Shown here piece by piece: positions 1-5,260 of a stretch of 5,260 nucleotides of DNA. Origin of the DNA: an uncultured Kangiella sp. (GTDB taxonomy: Bacteria; Pseudomonadota; Gammaproteobacteria; Enterobacterales; DSM-103792); NCBI GenBank assembly GCA_946480585.1, contig CAMLKQ010000179.1, forward strand, positions 1 to 5,260, written 5' to 3'. How positions within the stretch are numbered: position 1 is the stretch's first letter; every line of letters starts with the position of its first letter. The notes under the pieces are model-generated. The model ran no database searches. It saw only the letters and a program-made list of their open reading frames with translations, and was not told where the DNA came from. A program made the position numbers and the translations under genes.

Positions 1-1640
1 TTGACCAGCTCGCGCAGACCGGCGTGTTCGCGCAGCCAGACGCCGAACGGCAAGCCAAAACCGTGCTTGCTCTTGTCGAGGGTTTCATCGGCCAGAAAGC
101 CGCGGCAGGCTTCCTTGTAGTAATGGCGCAGCTGCTGGCCCGGCAGTTTTTCCTGCGCGGACAGCTGCAGTGACAAATCGATCAGTTCGTCATCGAGCAT
201 CGGGTAGCGCACGTCAACACCGGCCAGCTCGCACATGCTGTTGACCTTGACCAGATCGTTGTCGGCCAGGGTGAATTTCCAGTCCAGATAGAGCGTCGCG
301 TCGAGCGAGTCATCGGCATCGGCTTCGTGGTAGCGCTGTTGCCAGATCTGCAGCGGATACGCGCGATCCGATTGCGCCAGTTGCTTGGCGCTGAACACCG
401 TTTCCGGCGCATGCAAATGCAAAAAGTTGTAGCTCTGCAACCGATCCGGCATCGGCACCGCCGCTTGCCGGACATAGCTTTGCAGCTTGCCGAACGGGCC
501 CGGCCAGCGCGCGCCGGTGGCGTGCAAGCCCACCCCGGTCAGGCCTTCGCCGGCGCGGCGCAAACTGCCCGGCAGTCGCCACCAGTGTTCGAACAATTTG
601 TTTTTGGCGTAGCGGGCATTGCCGGCGAACAATTCGTCGCCGCCGTCGCCGGCCAGCATCACCTGAATACCGTTTTCGCGGGCGAATTTGCCGCAGAAAT
701 AGGTCGGCAACGCGCTCGAGTTGCCGAACGGTTCATCGCCGAATGCCGCAATGGTCGGCAGCGCCGCCAGGGCATCGTCCGGCTCCAGTTTCAATTCGAA
801 ATGTTCGGTATTGAAATGTTTGGCGGACAAGCGGGCGTAGGCGCTTTCGTCGTACTGCGGCTGGCTGAAGGCGATGTTGAAGGTGGCCGGTTTCGGTTGC
901 TGGCGTGCCAGCACGCCGGCGACGCTGGAGCTGTCGAGACCGCCGCTCAGAAAAGCACCGCAGGGCGCGCCGTTGCGGGCGCGGGCGACCGCGTGTTCGA
1001 GCGCCGGCAATAATTTGCTGCGCGCATCCGGCAAGGCCGGATCGCCGCGCTGATGGAAGCGGGCGCGGAAATAGTTTTCATCGCTCAGCTTGCCGTCTTG
1101 CCAGCACAGGACATGGCCCGGTTCGAGTTTGCGGCAACCAGCAAAAATGGTGTCCGGACTCGGCACCATGTGGAAATAAACGTAGTTGTACAACGCCTGG
1201 GCGTTGATCGTCGGTTTGTCGCCGTCGAAGCGGGCGATATCGGCGAGCTTGCTGCCAAACAGCAGCTCGCTGCCGCGCTGACGGTAGAACAACCGGCGAG
1301 TGCCGGTGCGATCGATGGCGAGCCACAGACGCTGGCTGGCCGGATGCGCGACCACCAGCAGGAAATGGCCGAGCGCATCGTGCAGGCAAGCGCTGCCGTC
1401 TCGGCTGAACCGGCTAAGCAATTCGCTCAGCGCGTCGCTGTTGGCGCGCGGCTGGCGCCAGCGCAAATCCCCCAGCAGCAACACCTGCCAGCCGTCGTGC
1501 TGATGATGGCGGGCGCCAGCAGCGAGCACGCCAGCACCGGCCGAAAAACTGGCGGCGATCAGCGGTTGCGGGGCAGTGGCGGGGGCGGTCAGTGGCGCAA
1601 CATCGGGGCGGGAGCCCATGCGGCCCAGCAAATACGTCAT
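1..1640 (-). CDS. Asparagine synthetase-like amidotransferase homologue lacking the N-terminal catalytic Cys (3' end outside window)
   Basis: 546 codons are visible and the C-terminus runs off the left edge. The protein has the two-domain plan of AsnB-type enzymes: a class II glutamine amidotransferase-like fold at about residues 30-160 (GDLRW, then the AIDRTGTRRLFY stretch) and an asparagine synthase domain from about residue 215. The PP-loop SGGLDS lies at residues 232-237 and AGDGGDELFAG at 330-340. The KHGFGLPFGVWL motif near the visible end is typical of the family. These enzymes adenylate a carboxylate with ATP and join it to an amine. The start is firm: its ATG overlaps the upstream TPR stop as ATGA, and an AGGA sits 8 bases upstream (1649-1652). 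That start gives MTYLL instead of MCGI, so the glutaminase nucleophile Cys2 is absent. It could be a divergent XrtA-associated amidotransferase or an asparagine synthetase relative using another amine, as in beta-lactam synthetase or lasso-peptide cyclases. The superfamily is clear; the substrate is unknown. Confidence 0.88.
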   Translation of the reverse strand, partial: MTYLLGRMGSRPDVAPLTAPATAPQPLIAASFSAGAGVLAAGARHHQHDGWQVLLLGDLRWRQPRANSDALSELLSRFSRDGSACLHDALGHFLLVVAHPASQRLWLAIDRTGTRRLFYRQRGSELLFGSKLADIARFDGDKPTINAQALYNYVYFHMVPSPDTIFAGCRKLEPGHVLCWQDGKLSDENYFRARFHQRGDPALPDARSKLLPALEHAVARARNGAPCGAFLSGGLDSSSVAGVLARQQPKPATFNIAFSQPQYDESAYARLSAKHFNTEHFELKLEPDDALAALPTIAAFGDEPFGNSSALPTYFCGKFARENGIQVMLAGDGGDELFAGNARYAKNKLFEHWWRLPGSLRRAGEGLTGVGLHATGARWPGPFGKLQSYVRQAAVPMPDRLQSYNFLHLHAPETVFSAKQLAQSDRAYPLQIWQQRYHEADADDSLDATLYLDWKFTLADNDLVKVNSMCELAGVDVRYPMLDDELIDLSLQLSAQEKLPGQQLRHYYKEACRGFLADETLDKSKHGFGLPFGVWLREHAGLRELV

Positions 1641-2485
1641 GTCGGTGTTCCTGACGACGGCGCGGCCGGCGTCGGTGTGGGGGCGGAGGGAGTGGATTCT
1701 GGAACCGGGTCCGGAAGCGTGGCCGGAACGGCGGCCGGCGGCTCTGTCTTGGTGGGCTCGGCGGCGGTTGCCGGTTCAGCCGGTACAGCAGATTCGGTCG
1801 GTTCAGCCGGTTTCGCGGCAGCCGGGGCCGGCTCACGCCAAGCCTTGGCCTCGAGCAGGCGCTTTTTCAGACCCGGCAGCGGGTAATTCAGGGCGTAGGC
1901 GCGGTGCGCCGAGGCGAGTGCTTCTGGCCAGCGTTTCTGATCGGCGTAGAGCAGGCCGAGGTTGTAATGCGCTTCGGCGTAATCCGGCTGGATTTTCACC
2001 GCGTTCTGATACTGCTGCTCGGCTTCCGCCAAGCGCTGGTTCTGGTGCAGGTAGAGCGCGAAGATCATCCGGGCGACGCTGTCGCGCGGGCGCCAGGCGA
2101 GCGCACGGTAGAAATAGCATTCGGCGCGCATTCTGCCCTGCCAGGCATCCCGGTCGTGGTTTTTCAGCCAGCGCACCAGTGACATCAGCGCCCGGTGGTG
2201 ATTCGGAAAGGCGCGCAGGGTGTAGTCGAAATCGACTTTTTCCTTGGAGTTGGGTTTGAACGTCGACAATTCCTGCTCACGCGAGAAGTGGAATTGTTCG
2301 ACCACCGGCAACTTCTCGGTGAAGTGGCTCGGGTTGGTGTAGTCGTACGGGCCGTAGTGATTGCCGAGATCGCCGCAATCGGGCGGCAATTGCTCGGCGC
2401 TGACGCCAGTGGCCAGCAGCAGTCCGGCGAGGGGCAGGGCCAGCCGGCGCAGCCGGTGGCGAAGCAGGGCGAAACGGTGATCCAT
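1637..2485 (-). CDS. Secreted TPR-repeat protein with Pro/Ala/Thr-rich C-terminal tail
   Basis: 282 aa. An N-terminal signal peptide is visible: basic residues at 4-14, a hydrophobic core at about 15-27 and a likely cleavage after ATGVSA (residue 30). The protein is therefore probably periplasmic or exported. Residues 36-130 hold conserved-looking motifs (DCGDLGNHYGPYDYT, DYTLRAFPNHHRAL, AECYFYRAL) that I associate with a family of proteobacterial TPR proteins of unknown function. Two TPR units follow, about 135-168 and 169-202 (AEAHYNLGLLYADQKRWPEAL). After about residue 217 the chain becomes a low-complexity tail rich in Pro, Ala, Thr and Glu, with a nine-residue PAEP-based repeat. The ATG at 2485 is chosen because it gives a clean signal peptide. 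An in-frame TTG at 2503 would add six residues, and neither has a strong Shine-Dalgarno. The stop overlaps the start of the asparagine synthetase-like gene by four bases, implying co-expression. TPRs usually act as protein-protein scaffolds; the partner here is unknown. Confidence 0.87.
   Translation of the reverse strand: MDHRFALLRHRLRRLALPLAGLLLATGVSAEQLPPDCGDLGNHYGPYDYTNPSHFTEKLPVVEQFHFSREQELSTFKPNSKEKVDFDYTLRAFPNHHRALMSLVRWLKNHDRDAWQGRMRAECYFYRALAWRPRDSVARMIFALYLHQNQRLAEAEQQYQNAVKIQPDYAEAHYNLGLLYADQKRWPEALASAHRAYALNYPLPGLKKRLLEAKAWREPAPAAAKPAEPTESAVPAEPATAAEPTKTEPPAAVPATLPDPVPESTPSAPTPTPAAPSSGTPT
1772..1811 (-). repeat. Two 13-bp direct copies, 27-bp period, in the TPR-protein tail
   Basis: CGGTTCAGCCGGT occurs at 1772-1784 and again at 1799-1811. 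The 27-base period equals nine codons, so the repeat stays in frame and gives two PAEP-containing nine-residue units (from residues 226 and 235) in the Pro-rich tail of the TPR protein. It most likely arose by local duplication in a disordered region. Confidence 0.7.
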
Positions 2486-2547
2486 GTTGCGGTGTGCATC
2501 CAATGCAGCGCGAGACCCGGGACGGGCGACTCAAGTGGTCGGCCGGT

Positions 2548-2565
2548 CACTGTCAGCGGACAGTG
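2548..2565. promoter_or_regulatory. Perfect inverted repeat in the divergent intergenic region (candidate operator)
   Basis: CACTGTC (2548-2554) is followed by AGCG and then by its exact reverse complement GACAGTG (2559-2565). GG/CC pairs flank it beyond a single mismatch. It lies between the divergent TPR (start 2485) and ACP (start 2750) genes, where an operator serving both units would be expected. No run of T follows on either strand, so it is not a convincing terminator. A role as a regulator-binding site is inference. I see no convincing sigma-70 -35/-10 pair elsewhere in 2486-2749. Confidence 0.4.
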
Positions 2566-2678
2566 CCGCCTCGCGTGTGATCAAGGTACCAAGCTTGGCG
2601 CTGGCCGGGCAAGCGGCGAGCGGCTGGCGCGGCCGCGTCAAGGGCGACGTCGGCGGCGATCTCCTGTATCCTGTGCGG

Positions 2679-2717
2679 CCCCGGCGCGGACGCCAAAAAT
2701 GGACCGGCAGGCCGGGG
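2679..2717 (+). repeat. Inverted repeat in the ACP leader
   Basis: CCCCGGC (2679-2685) and GCCGGGG (2711-2717) are exact reverse complements separated by 25 bases, just upstream of the ACP ribosome-binding site. In RNA this could form a GC-rich hairpin. In a leader this GC-rich such a pair can arise by chance, so any regulatory role is speculative. Confidence 0.3.
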
Positions 2718-2734
2718 TTGAAGTGGGTATCGCC

Positions 2735-2740
2735 AGAGGA
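2735..2740 (+). promoter_or_regulatory. Shine-Dalgarno of the ACP gene, decides its start
   Basis: AGAGGA lies 9 bases before the ATG at 2750 but only 3 bases before the in-frame ATG at 2744 and 18 before the one at 2759. Normal spacing favours 2750. Confidence 0.6.
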
Positions 2741-2749
2741 AACATGGAC

Positions 2750-2998
2750 ATGACAGTGATGGCAGATGTCATCCGGGTATTGGGTGAAGTACTGGCGCTC
2801 GGTGAGCGCACCAACAAGCTGACGGCCGATACGGCCTTGCTCGGTGCCATGCCGGAGTTTGATTCGATGGCAGTGCTGGGCGTCATCACCCAGCTGGAAA
2901 GCGTGTTCGGCATCAGCATTGGCGATGACGAAATTTCCGCCGAAACCTTCGAAACCGTCGGCAGCCTGGCCGCGTTTGTCGAACAGAAGCGCGGTTGA
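2750..2998 (+). CDS. Acyl carrier protein, exosortase A system-associated type
   Basis: 82 aa, the usual size of an acyl carrier protein. The phosphopantetheine attachment site is seen as EFDSMAVLGVI, with the modified serine at residue 39. Before it, the helix I region (ADVIRVLGEVLALG) and LLGAMPEFDSM resemble the ACPs found beside exosortase A. The end (DDEISAETFETVGSLAAFVEQ) is acidic, as expected for helices II to IV. It would carry an acyl or aminoacyl group as a thioester in the cytoplasm for a biosynthetic step tied to exopolysaccharide production. The start at 2750 fits both the Shine-Dalgarno spacing and the family N-terminus; 2744 would add two residues. It is the first gene of the rightward unit and is separated from hydrolase 2 by 65 bases containing a stem-loop. 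The ACP assignment is strong. The XrtA link rests on the neighbours and the look of the motifs. Confidence 0.9.
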   Translation: MTVMADVIRVLGEVLALGERTNKLTADTALLGAMPEFDSMAVLGVITQLESVFGISIGDDEISAETFETVGSLAAFVEQKRG

Positions 2999-3001
2999 TT
3001 C

Positions 3002-3034
3002 CGGATGGCCGGCGGTAACTTCCGACGGCCTCCG
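3002..3034 (+). other. Stem-loop just after the ACP stop codon
   Basis: Starting four bases after the ACP stop, GGCCGGCGG (3007-3015) pairs with CCGACGGCC (3022-3030) around a six-base loop, with one G-A mismatch. Bulging T3006 extends the stem by four pairs (3002-3005 with 3031-3034), for about 12 pairs in all. No U-run follows, so it is not a classical intrinsic terminator. It could protect the ACP message from 3' exonucleases or mark partial attenuation before the hydrolase genes. Confidence 0.45.
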
Positions 3035-3063
3035 CGGCTCCGATTGATGACGGCAAGGATGCC

Positions 3064-3870
3064 ATGCCAGAAGCGTTTTTCCTGAACGGTGCTGCGGCAC
3101 CGTTGTTCACCTTGCATTGGCCCGGCAGCACCGCCTGTGCGCCGGTGCTGCTGCTGCCGCCGCTGCTCGAAGAGCTGAACAAATCGCGGCGCGCCCTCAA
3201 CGAACTTGCCCGTGCCTTGCAGGCGCAAGGCCATGCCGTGCTGCTGGTCGACTGGTTTGGCACCGGCGACAGTGGCGGCGATCTGGCCGATGCCAGCTGG
3301 TCGCAGTGGCAGGCCGATGTCGCACACGCACGTGCCTTTCTTGCCGAACGTTATCCGATGCCTCCGGTTGCCTGCGCACTGCGCGGTGGCGCATTGCTGC
3401 TGCCGGAATTGCCGGACTGCAACTGGCTGCTGTGCGCGCCGATCAGTGACGGTCAGCAGCAGCTGACCCAGTGGCTTCGATTGAAATTGATGGCGGCTCG
3501 CATGGTCGGCGACAACCTGAGCAGCGAGCAGCTGATGGCGCAAATTGATGCCGGTGGCGTCGAGATTGCCGGTTATTTTCTGCCGCCGGCGCTGATCACG
3601 CCGATGCGCAGCATCCGCCTTGCCGATGCGGTGAGCAGCGGCAACTGGCGTCATCTGATTGAAGTGGGCAGCCAGCAGACGCCGACACCGGCCAGCAAAA
3701 CGCTGCTGGCACGCTGGCAGGCGAGCTGGGCAGCAGCAGCGGGCGAAGCGTTTTGGCAAACCACCGAAATCGCCGTTTGCCCGGCGTTGGTCGCTGCGGT
3801 TTGTCAGCAGCTGCGCGCACCGGCGCCGGCCTATGTCGAACCGGTGACGGACGCGGGAGCGTCGGCATGA
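3064..3870 (+). CDS. Alpha/beta-hydrolase-fold protein, exosortase A system-associated hydrolase 2 type
   Basis: 268 aa, close to the family length as I recall it. Recognisable motifs are LLLPPLLEELNKSRR (29-43), where family members typically have an HPF.EEMNKSRR-like stretch, VDWFGTGDSGGD (62-73) and GEAFWQTTEI near the C-terminus (227-236). The first two follow the alpha/beta-hydrolase order of oxyanion loop, then strand and turn before the nucleophile elbow. The elbow itself reads ALRGG (105-109), with Arg107 where a hydrolase would have Ser, and no convincing catalytic His is visible near the C-terminus. My recollection is that the family generally shows a GLRxG elbow here, so this is probably not damage but a non-classical or non-catalytic member. 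No signal peptide is seen, so it should be cytoplasmic. The ATG at 3064 follows AAGGA (3055-3059) by four bases. Its stop overlaps the hydrolase 1 start by four bases, so the pair is probably translated together and may form a heterodimer. Confidence 0.88.
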   Translation: MPEAFFLNGAAAPLFTLHWPGSTACAPVLLLPPLLEELNKSRRALNELARALQAQGHAVLLVDWFGTGDSGGDLADASWSQWQADVAHARAFLAERYPMPPVACALRGGALLLPELPDCNWLLCAPISDGQQQLTQWLRLKLMAARMVGDNLSSEQLMAQIDAGGVEIAGYFLPPALITPMRSIRLADAVSSGNWRHLIEVGSQQTPTPASKTLLARWQASWAAAAGEAFWQTTEIAVCPALVAAVCQQLRAPAPAYVEPVTDAGASA

Positions 3871-4727
3871 ACGAACGCGTGTTGTCATTTGCCTGTGAAG
3901 GCGAACAACTGCTCGGCATCCTGCATGCGGGCACGCAAGATGCGCGCACGGGCGTGCTCGTGATCGTTGGCGGCCCGCAGTACCGGGTCGGCAGTCATCG
4001 CCAGTTTGTCTTGCTGGCGCGCACGCTCGCCCAGCACGGCATCCCGACGCTGCGGTTCGATTACCGCGGCATGGGTGACGCCAGCGGCGCCAGCCGTGAT
4101 TTCGAACAAGTTGATGCCGACATTCGCGCTGCCTGTGATGCGTTCGTCGCCGCGACCCCGGGCCTGCAGCGCATCGTGCTCTGGGGCCTGTGTGATGCCG
4201 CGTCGGCCGCGCTGTTTTACGCGCCGCGGGATCCGCGCATTGCCGCGCTGGTGCTGTTGAATCCGTGGTTGCGTCAGGCCCAGGCACAGGCGCGCACCAT
4301 GGTGCAGCACTATTACAAGAAGCGGCTGTTCTCGCGCGATCTCTGGCGCAAGCTGTTTACCGGCCAGTTCGATTTGCGCGGCAGCGTGCGCAGCTTGTGG
4401 CAGACGCTCAAACAAGCGCGGCGGTCGACGCCGAAAGCAAGCGCGAAAACCGCCAGCACGCATGTGACACCGGTCGGTCTGTCAGCGCGGATGGCAGCCG
4501 GTTGGCGGCAATTCGCCGGCCCGAAATTGCTGGTGCTGTCCGGCGATGATCTGGTTGCCAAAGAATTTGAAACGGTCAGCAGCAGCGATCCGTTGTGGCA
4601 GGGCCTGCGCGAGCAGGCGAGCGTGCAGACACACCGGATGGCGAGCGCCAACCACACCTTTGCCCGAGCCGAGTGGCGCGATGAAGTCGCGGCGGTCACG
4701 GCGCAATTTGTTAACGGCTTGCACTGA
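3867..4727 (+). CDS. Alpha/beta hydrolase, exosortase A system-associated hydrolase 1 type
   Basis: 286 aa. The sequence shows VGGPQYRVGSHRQF (34-47, oxyanion region), LRFDYRGMGDASG (62-74), the elbow WGLCDAASAALFYA (106-119), LSGDD (Asp227/Asp228) and ANHTF (His263). The likely triad is Cys109-Asp227 or Asp228-His263. A Cys nucleophile in a GLCDA elbow fits the exosortase A hydrolase 1 family and recalls dienelactone hydrolase-like enzymes. A thioester on the neighbouring ACP is a reasonable but unproven substrate. Residues about 185-210 are Arg/Lys/Ser/Thr-rich (KQARRSTPKASAKT) and probably form a flexible cap or linker. The start at 3867 overlaps the hydrolase 2 stop as ATGA, and GGGAG sits 7 bases upstream (3855-3859). 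The frame is open further upstream, but the family N-terminus and the ribosome-binding site both support 3867. No signal peptide is seen; it is presumably cytoplasmic. Confidence 0.92.
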   Translation: MNERVLSFACEGEQLLGILHAGTQDARTGVLVIVGGPQYRVGSHRQFVLLARTLAQHGIPTLRFDYRGMGDASGASRDFEQVDADIRAACDAFVAATPGLQRIVLWGLCDAASAALFYAPRDPRIAALVLLNPWLRQAQAQARTMVQHYYKKRLFSRDLWRKLFTGQFDLRGSVRSLWQTLKQARRSTPKASAKTASTHVTPVGLSARMAAGWRQFAGPKLLVLSGDDLVAKEFETVSSSDPLWQGLREQASVQTHRMASANHTFARAEWRDEVAAVTAQFVNGLH

Positions 4728-4735
4728 GCGCAAGC
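4717..4735 (+). other. Short hairpin across the hydrolase 1 stop codon
   Basis: GCTTGC (4717-4722) and GCAAGC (4730-4735) are exact reverse complements with a seven-base loop containing the stop codon. No U-run follows and the next gene starts 22 bases later, so it is unlikely to terminate transcription. It may be incidental. Confidence 0.25.
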
Positions 4736-4757
4736 GGCACGACAGGGAGAACAGCCG

Positions 4758-5260
4758 ATGCCGGGATTGCATGGCTTGCAACGTATTCTGCAAGCGAGTC
4801 GCGAAGCGGCTCGCCACGGCGGCTTGCCGGTCTGGCGCCAGTTTCTGGAGATGCTGGCGTTGAAACTCGGCCGTGACATCGGCCCCAATTACTACCACAC
4901 CGGTCGGTTCTGGCGTCGCGAGATTCCGTTTCGTGACAAATGGCGGCATGCCAATGAGCGCGAATACGACGAGCTGTTGTTCGCGATCAATCCGGCGGTT
5001 TACCAGAAGATGTCGCAGCACAAAGTGCTGGAGAAAGCGACGCTGACACTGTTCAGCGTGCCGACGCCGCGCTTCATCGCTTTTTTTCACGCCAGTCGCG
5101 GTTACGATCGAGATGGCAATCCTTTGATGAACGCCACTGATCTGGCTCGGGTGCTGAAACCCTACGCCGGCGCCTGCGTCTGCTTCAAAGCGGTCGAAGG
5201 CTTTGGTGGCCGCAGCTTTGCCGCACTCGATGTCGCCGACGATGGCGCCAGCCTGCAACA
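4758..5260 (+). CDS. Sugar-transfer-associated ATP-grasp protein (3' end outside window)
   Basis: Only the first 167 codons are present; the rest lies beyond the right edge. An N-terminal helical region (about 1-80, with GPNYYHTGRFWRR at 42-54) leads into MSQHKVLEKATLTLFSVPTP (85-104), typical of the segment opening an ATP-grasp fold. It is followed by CFKAVEGFGGRSF (142-154), whose Lys144 and glycine-rich loop should contact ATP phosphates. This pattern fits the sugar-transfer-associated ATP-grasp family that I associate with exopolysaccharide and exosortase loci. Such enzymes form an acyl-phosphate and ligate it to an amine or thiol; the substrate is not known to me. The ATG at 4758 has AGGGAGA at 4744-4750, seven bases upstream. 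It begins 30 bases after the hydrolase 1 stop, so it belongs to the same rightward operon. Confidence 0.85.
   Translation, partial: MPGLHGLQRILQASREAARHGGLPVWRQFLEMLALKLGRDIGPNYYHTGRFWRREIPFRDKWRHANEREYDELLFAINPAVYQKMSQHKVLEKATLTLFSVPTPRFIAFFHASRGYDRDGNPLMNATDLARVLKPYAGACVCFKAVEGFGGRSFAALDVADDGASLQ

Noticed and set aside
327..1886. Plus-strand open frames (228 and 277 codons) across the asparagine synthetase-like gene
   Set aside because: They are antisense to a continuous minus-strand reading with PP-loop and other family motifs, and their products are low-complexity Ala/Gly/Arg-rich sequence.
2578..2636. A cluster of restriction palindromes (TGATCA, GGTACC, AAGCTT, GCGGCCGC) resembling a cloning polylinker
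   Set aside because: The flanking sequence continues without interruption as an intergenic region between coherent genes, and no vector sequence is recognisable. Chance is the simpler explanation, although comparison with a second assembly would settle it.
2195..2749. An N-terminal extension of the ACP frame giving a 267-residue protein
   Set aside because: The extension crosses the divergent TPR gene and has no domain. The ACP motif lies only in the last 82 residues, and a Shine-Dalgarno sits right before 2750.
2638..4287. A 549-codon open frame on the minus strand opposite the ACP, hydrolase 2 and hydrolase 1
   Set aside because: Its translation is Arg/Ala/Pro-rich with no recognisable domain, and it lies antisense to three genes with clear family motifs and ribosome-binding sites. 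Long antisense frames are expected in GC-rich coding DNA.
4482..5258. A 258-codon minus-strand frame opposite the end of hydrolase 1 and the ATP-grasp gene
   Set aside because: The plus strand carries recognisable hydrolase and ATP-grasp motifs with a good Shine-Dalgarno at 4744-4750. The minus frame shows none.
1..5260. tRNA, rRNA, CRISPR array, insertion sequence or riboswitch
   Set aside because: Almost all the window is coding. I saw no regularly spaced repeats, transposase motifs, terminal inverted repeats or tRNA-like folds in the short gaps.

Overview
The window looks like part of an exosortase A (XrtA/PEP-CTERM)-associated exopolysaccharide locus from a GC-rich proteobacterium, most plausibly a gammaproteobacterium. 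The evidence is a run of three consecutive genes whose products read like the ACP, hydrolase 2 and hydrolase 1 families that accompany exosortase A, followed by a sugar-transfer-type ATP-grasp gene. No exosortase, PEP-CTERM substrate or glycosyltransferase lies inside the window, so the wider locus is inferred. All family assignments come from recognising protein motifs, not from a database search.

Layout: two divergent transcription units share a 264-base intergenic region (2486-2749). Leftward (minus strand) are a secreted TPR protein with a Pro/Ala/Thr-rich tail (1637-2485) and an asparagine-synthetase-like protein (1640 down to beyond the left edge). These two are coupled by an ATGA stop/start overlap. 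Rightward (plus strand) are a small acyl carrier protein (2750-2998), hydrolase 2 (3064-3870), hydrolase 1 (3867-4727, again an ATGA overlap) and the first 167 codons of the ATP-grasp protein (4758 to beyond the right edge).

How the genes may work together: the rightward genes look like a small carrier-protein pathway, with an acyl or aminoacyl group held on the ACP, two alpha/beta-hydrolase-fold proteins and an ATP-dependent ligase. In known loci such genes sit beside exopolysaccharide and PEP-CTERM sorting genes, but their chemistry is not established as far as I know. The leftward asparagine-synthetase homologue keeps its ATP-pyrophosphatase motifs but lacks the N-terminal cysteine needed to release ammonia from glutamine. 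It may therefore use another amine donor. The two hydrolase-fold proteins also depart from the Ser-His-Asp plan: one has Arg and the other Cys at the nucleophile elbow.

Non-coding signals are modest. There is a perfect 7-bp dyad in the divergent intergenic region, a strong stem-loop four bases after the ACP stop, and a weak inverted repeat in the ACP leader. I saw no tRNA, rRNA, CRISPR array, insertion sequence or recognisable riboswitch.
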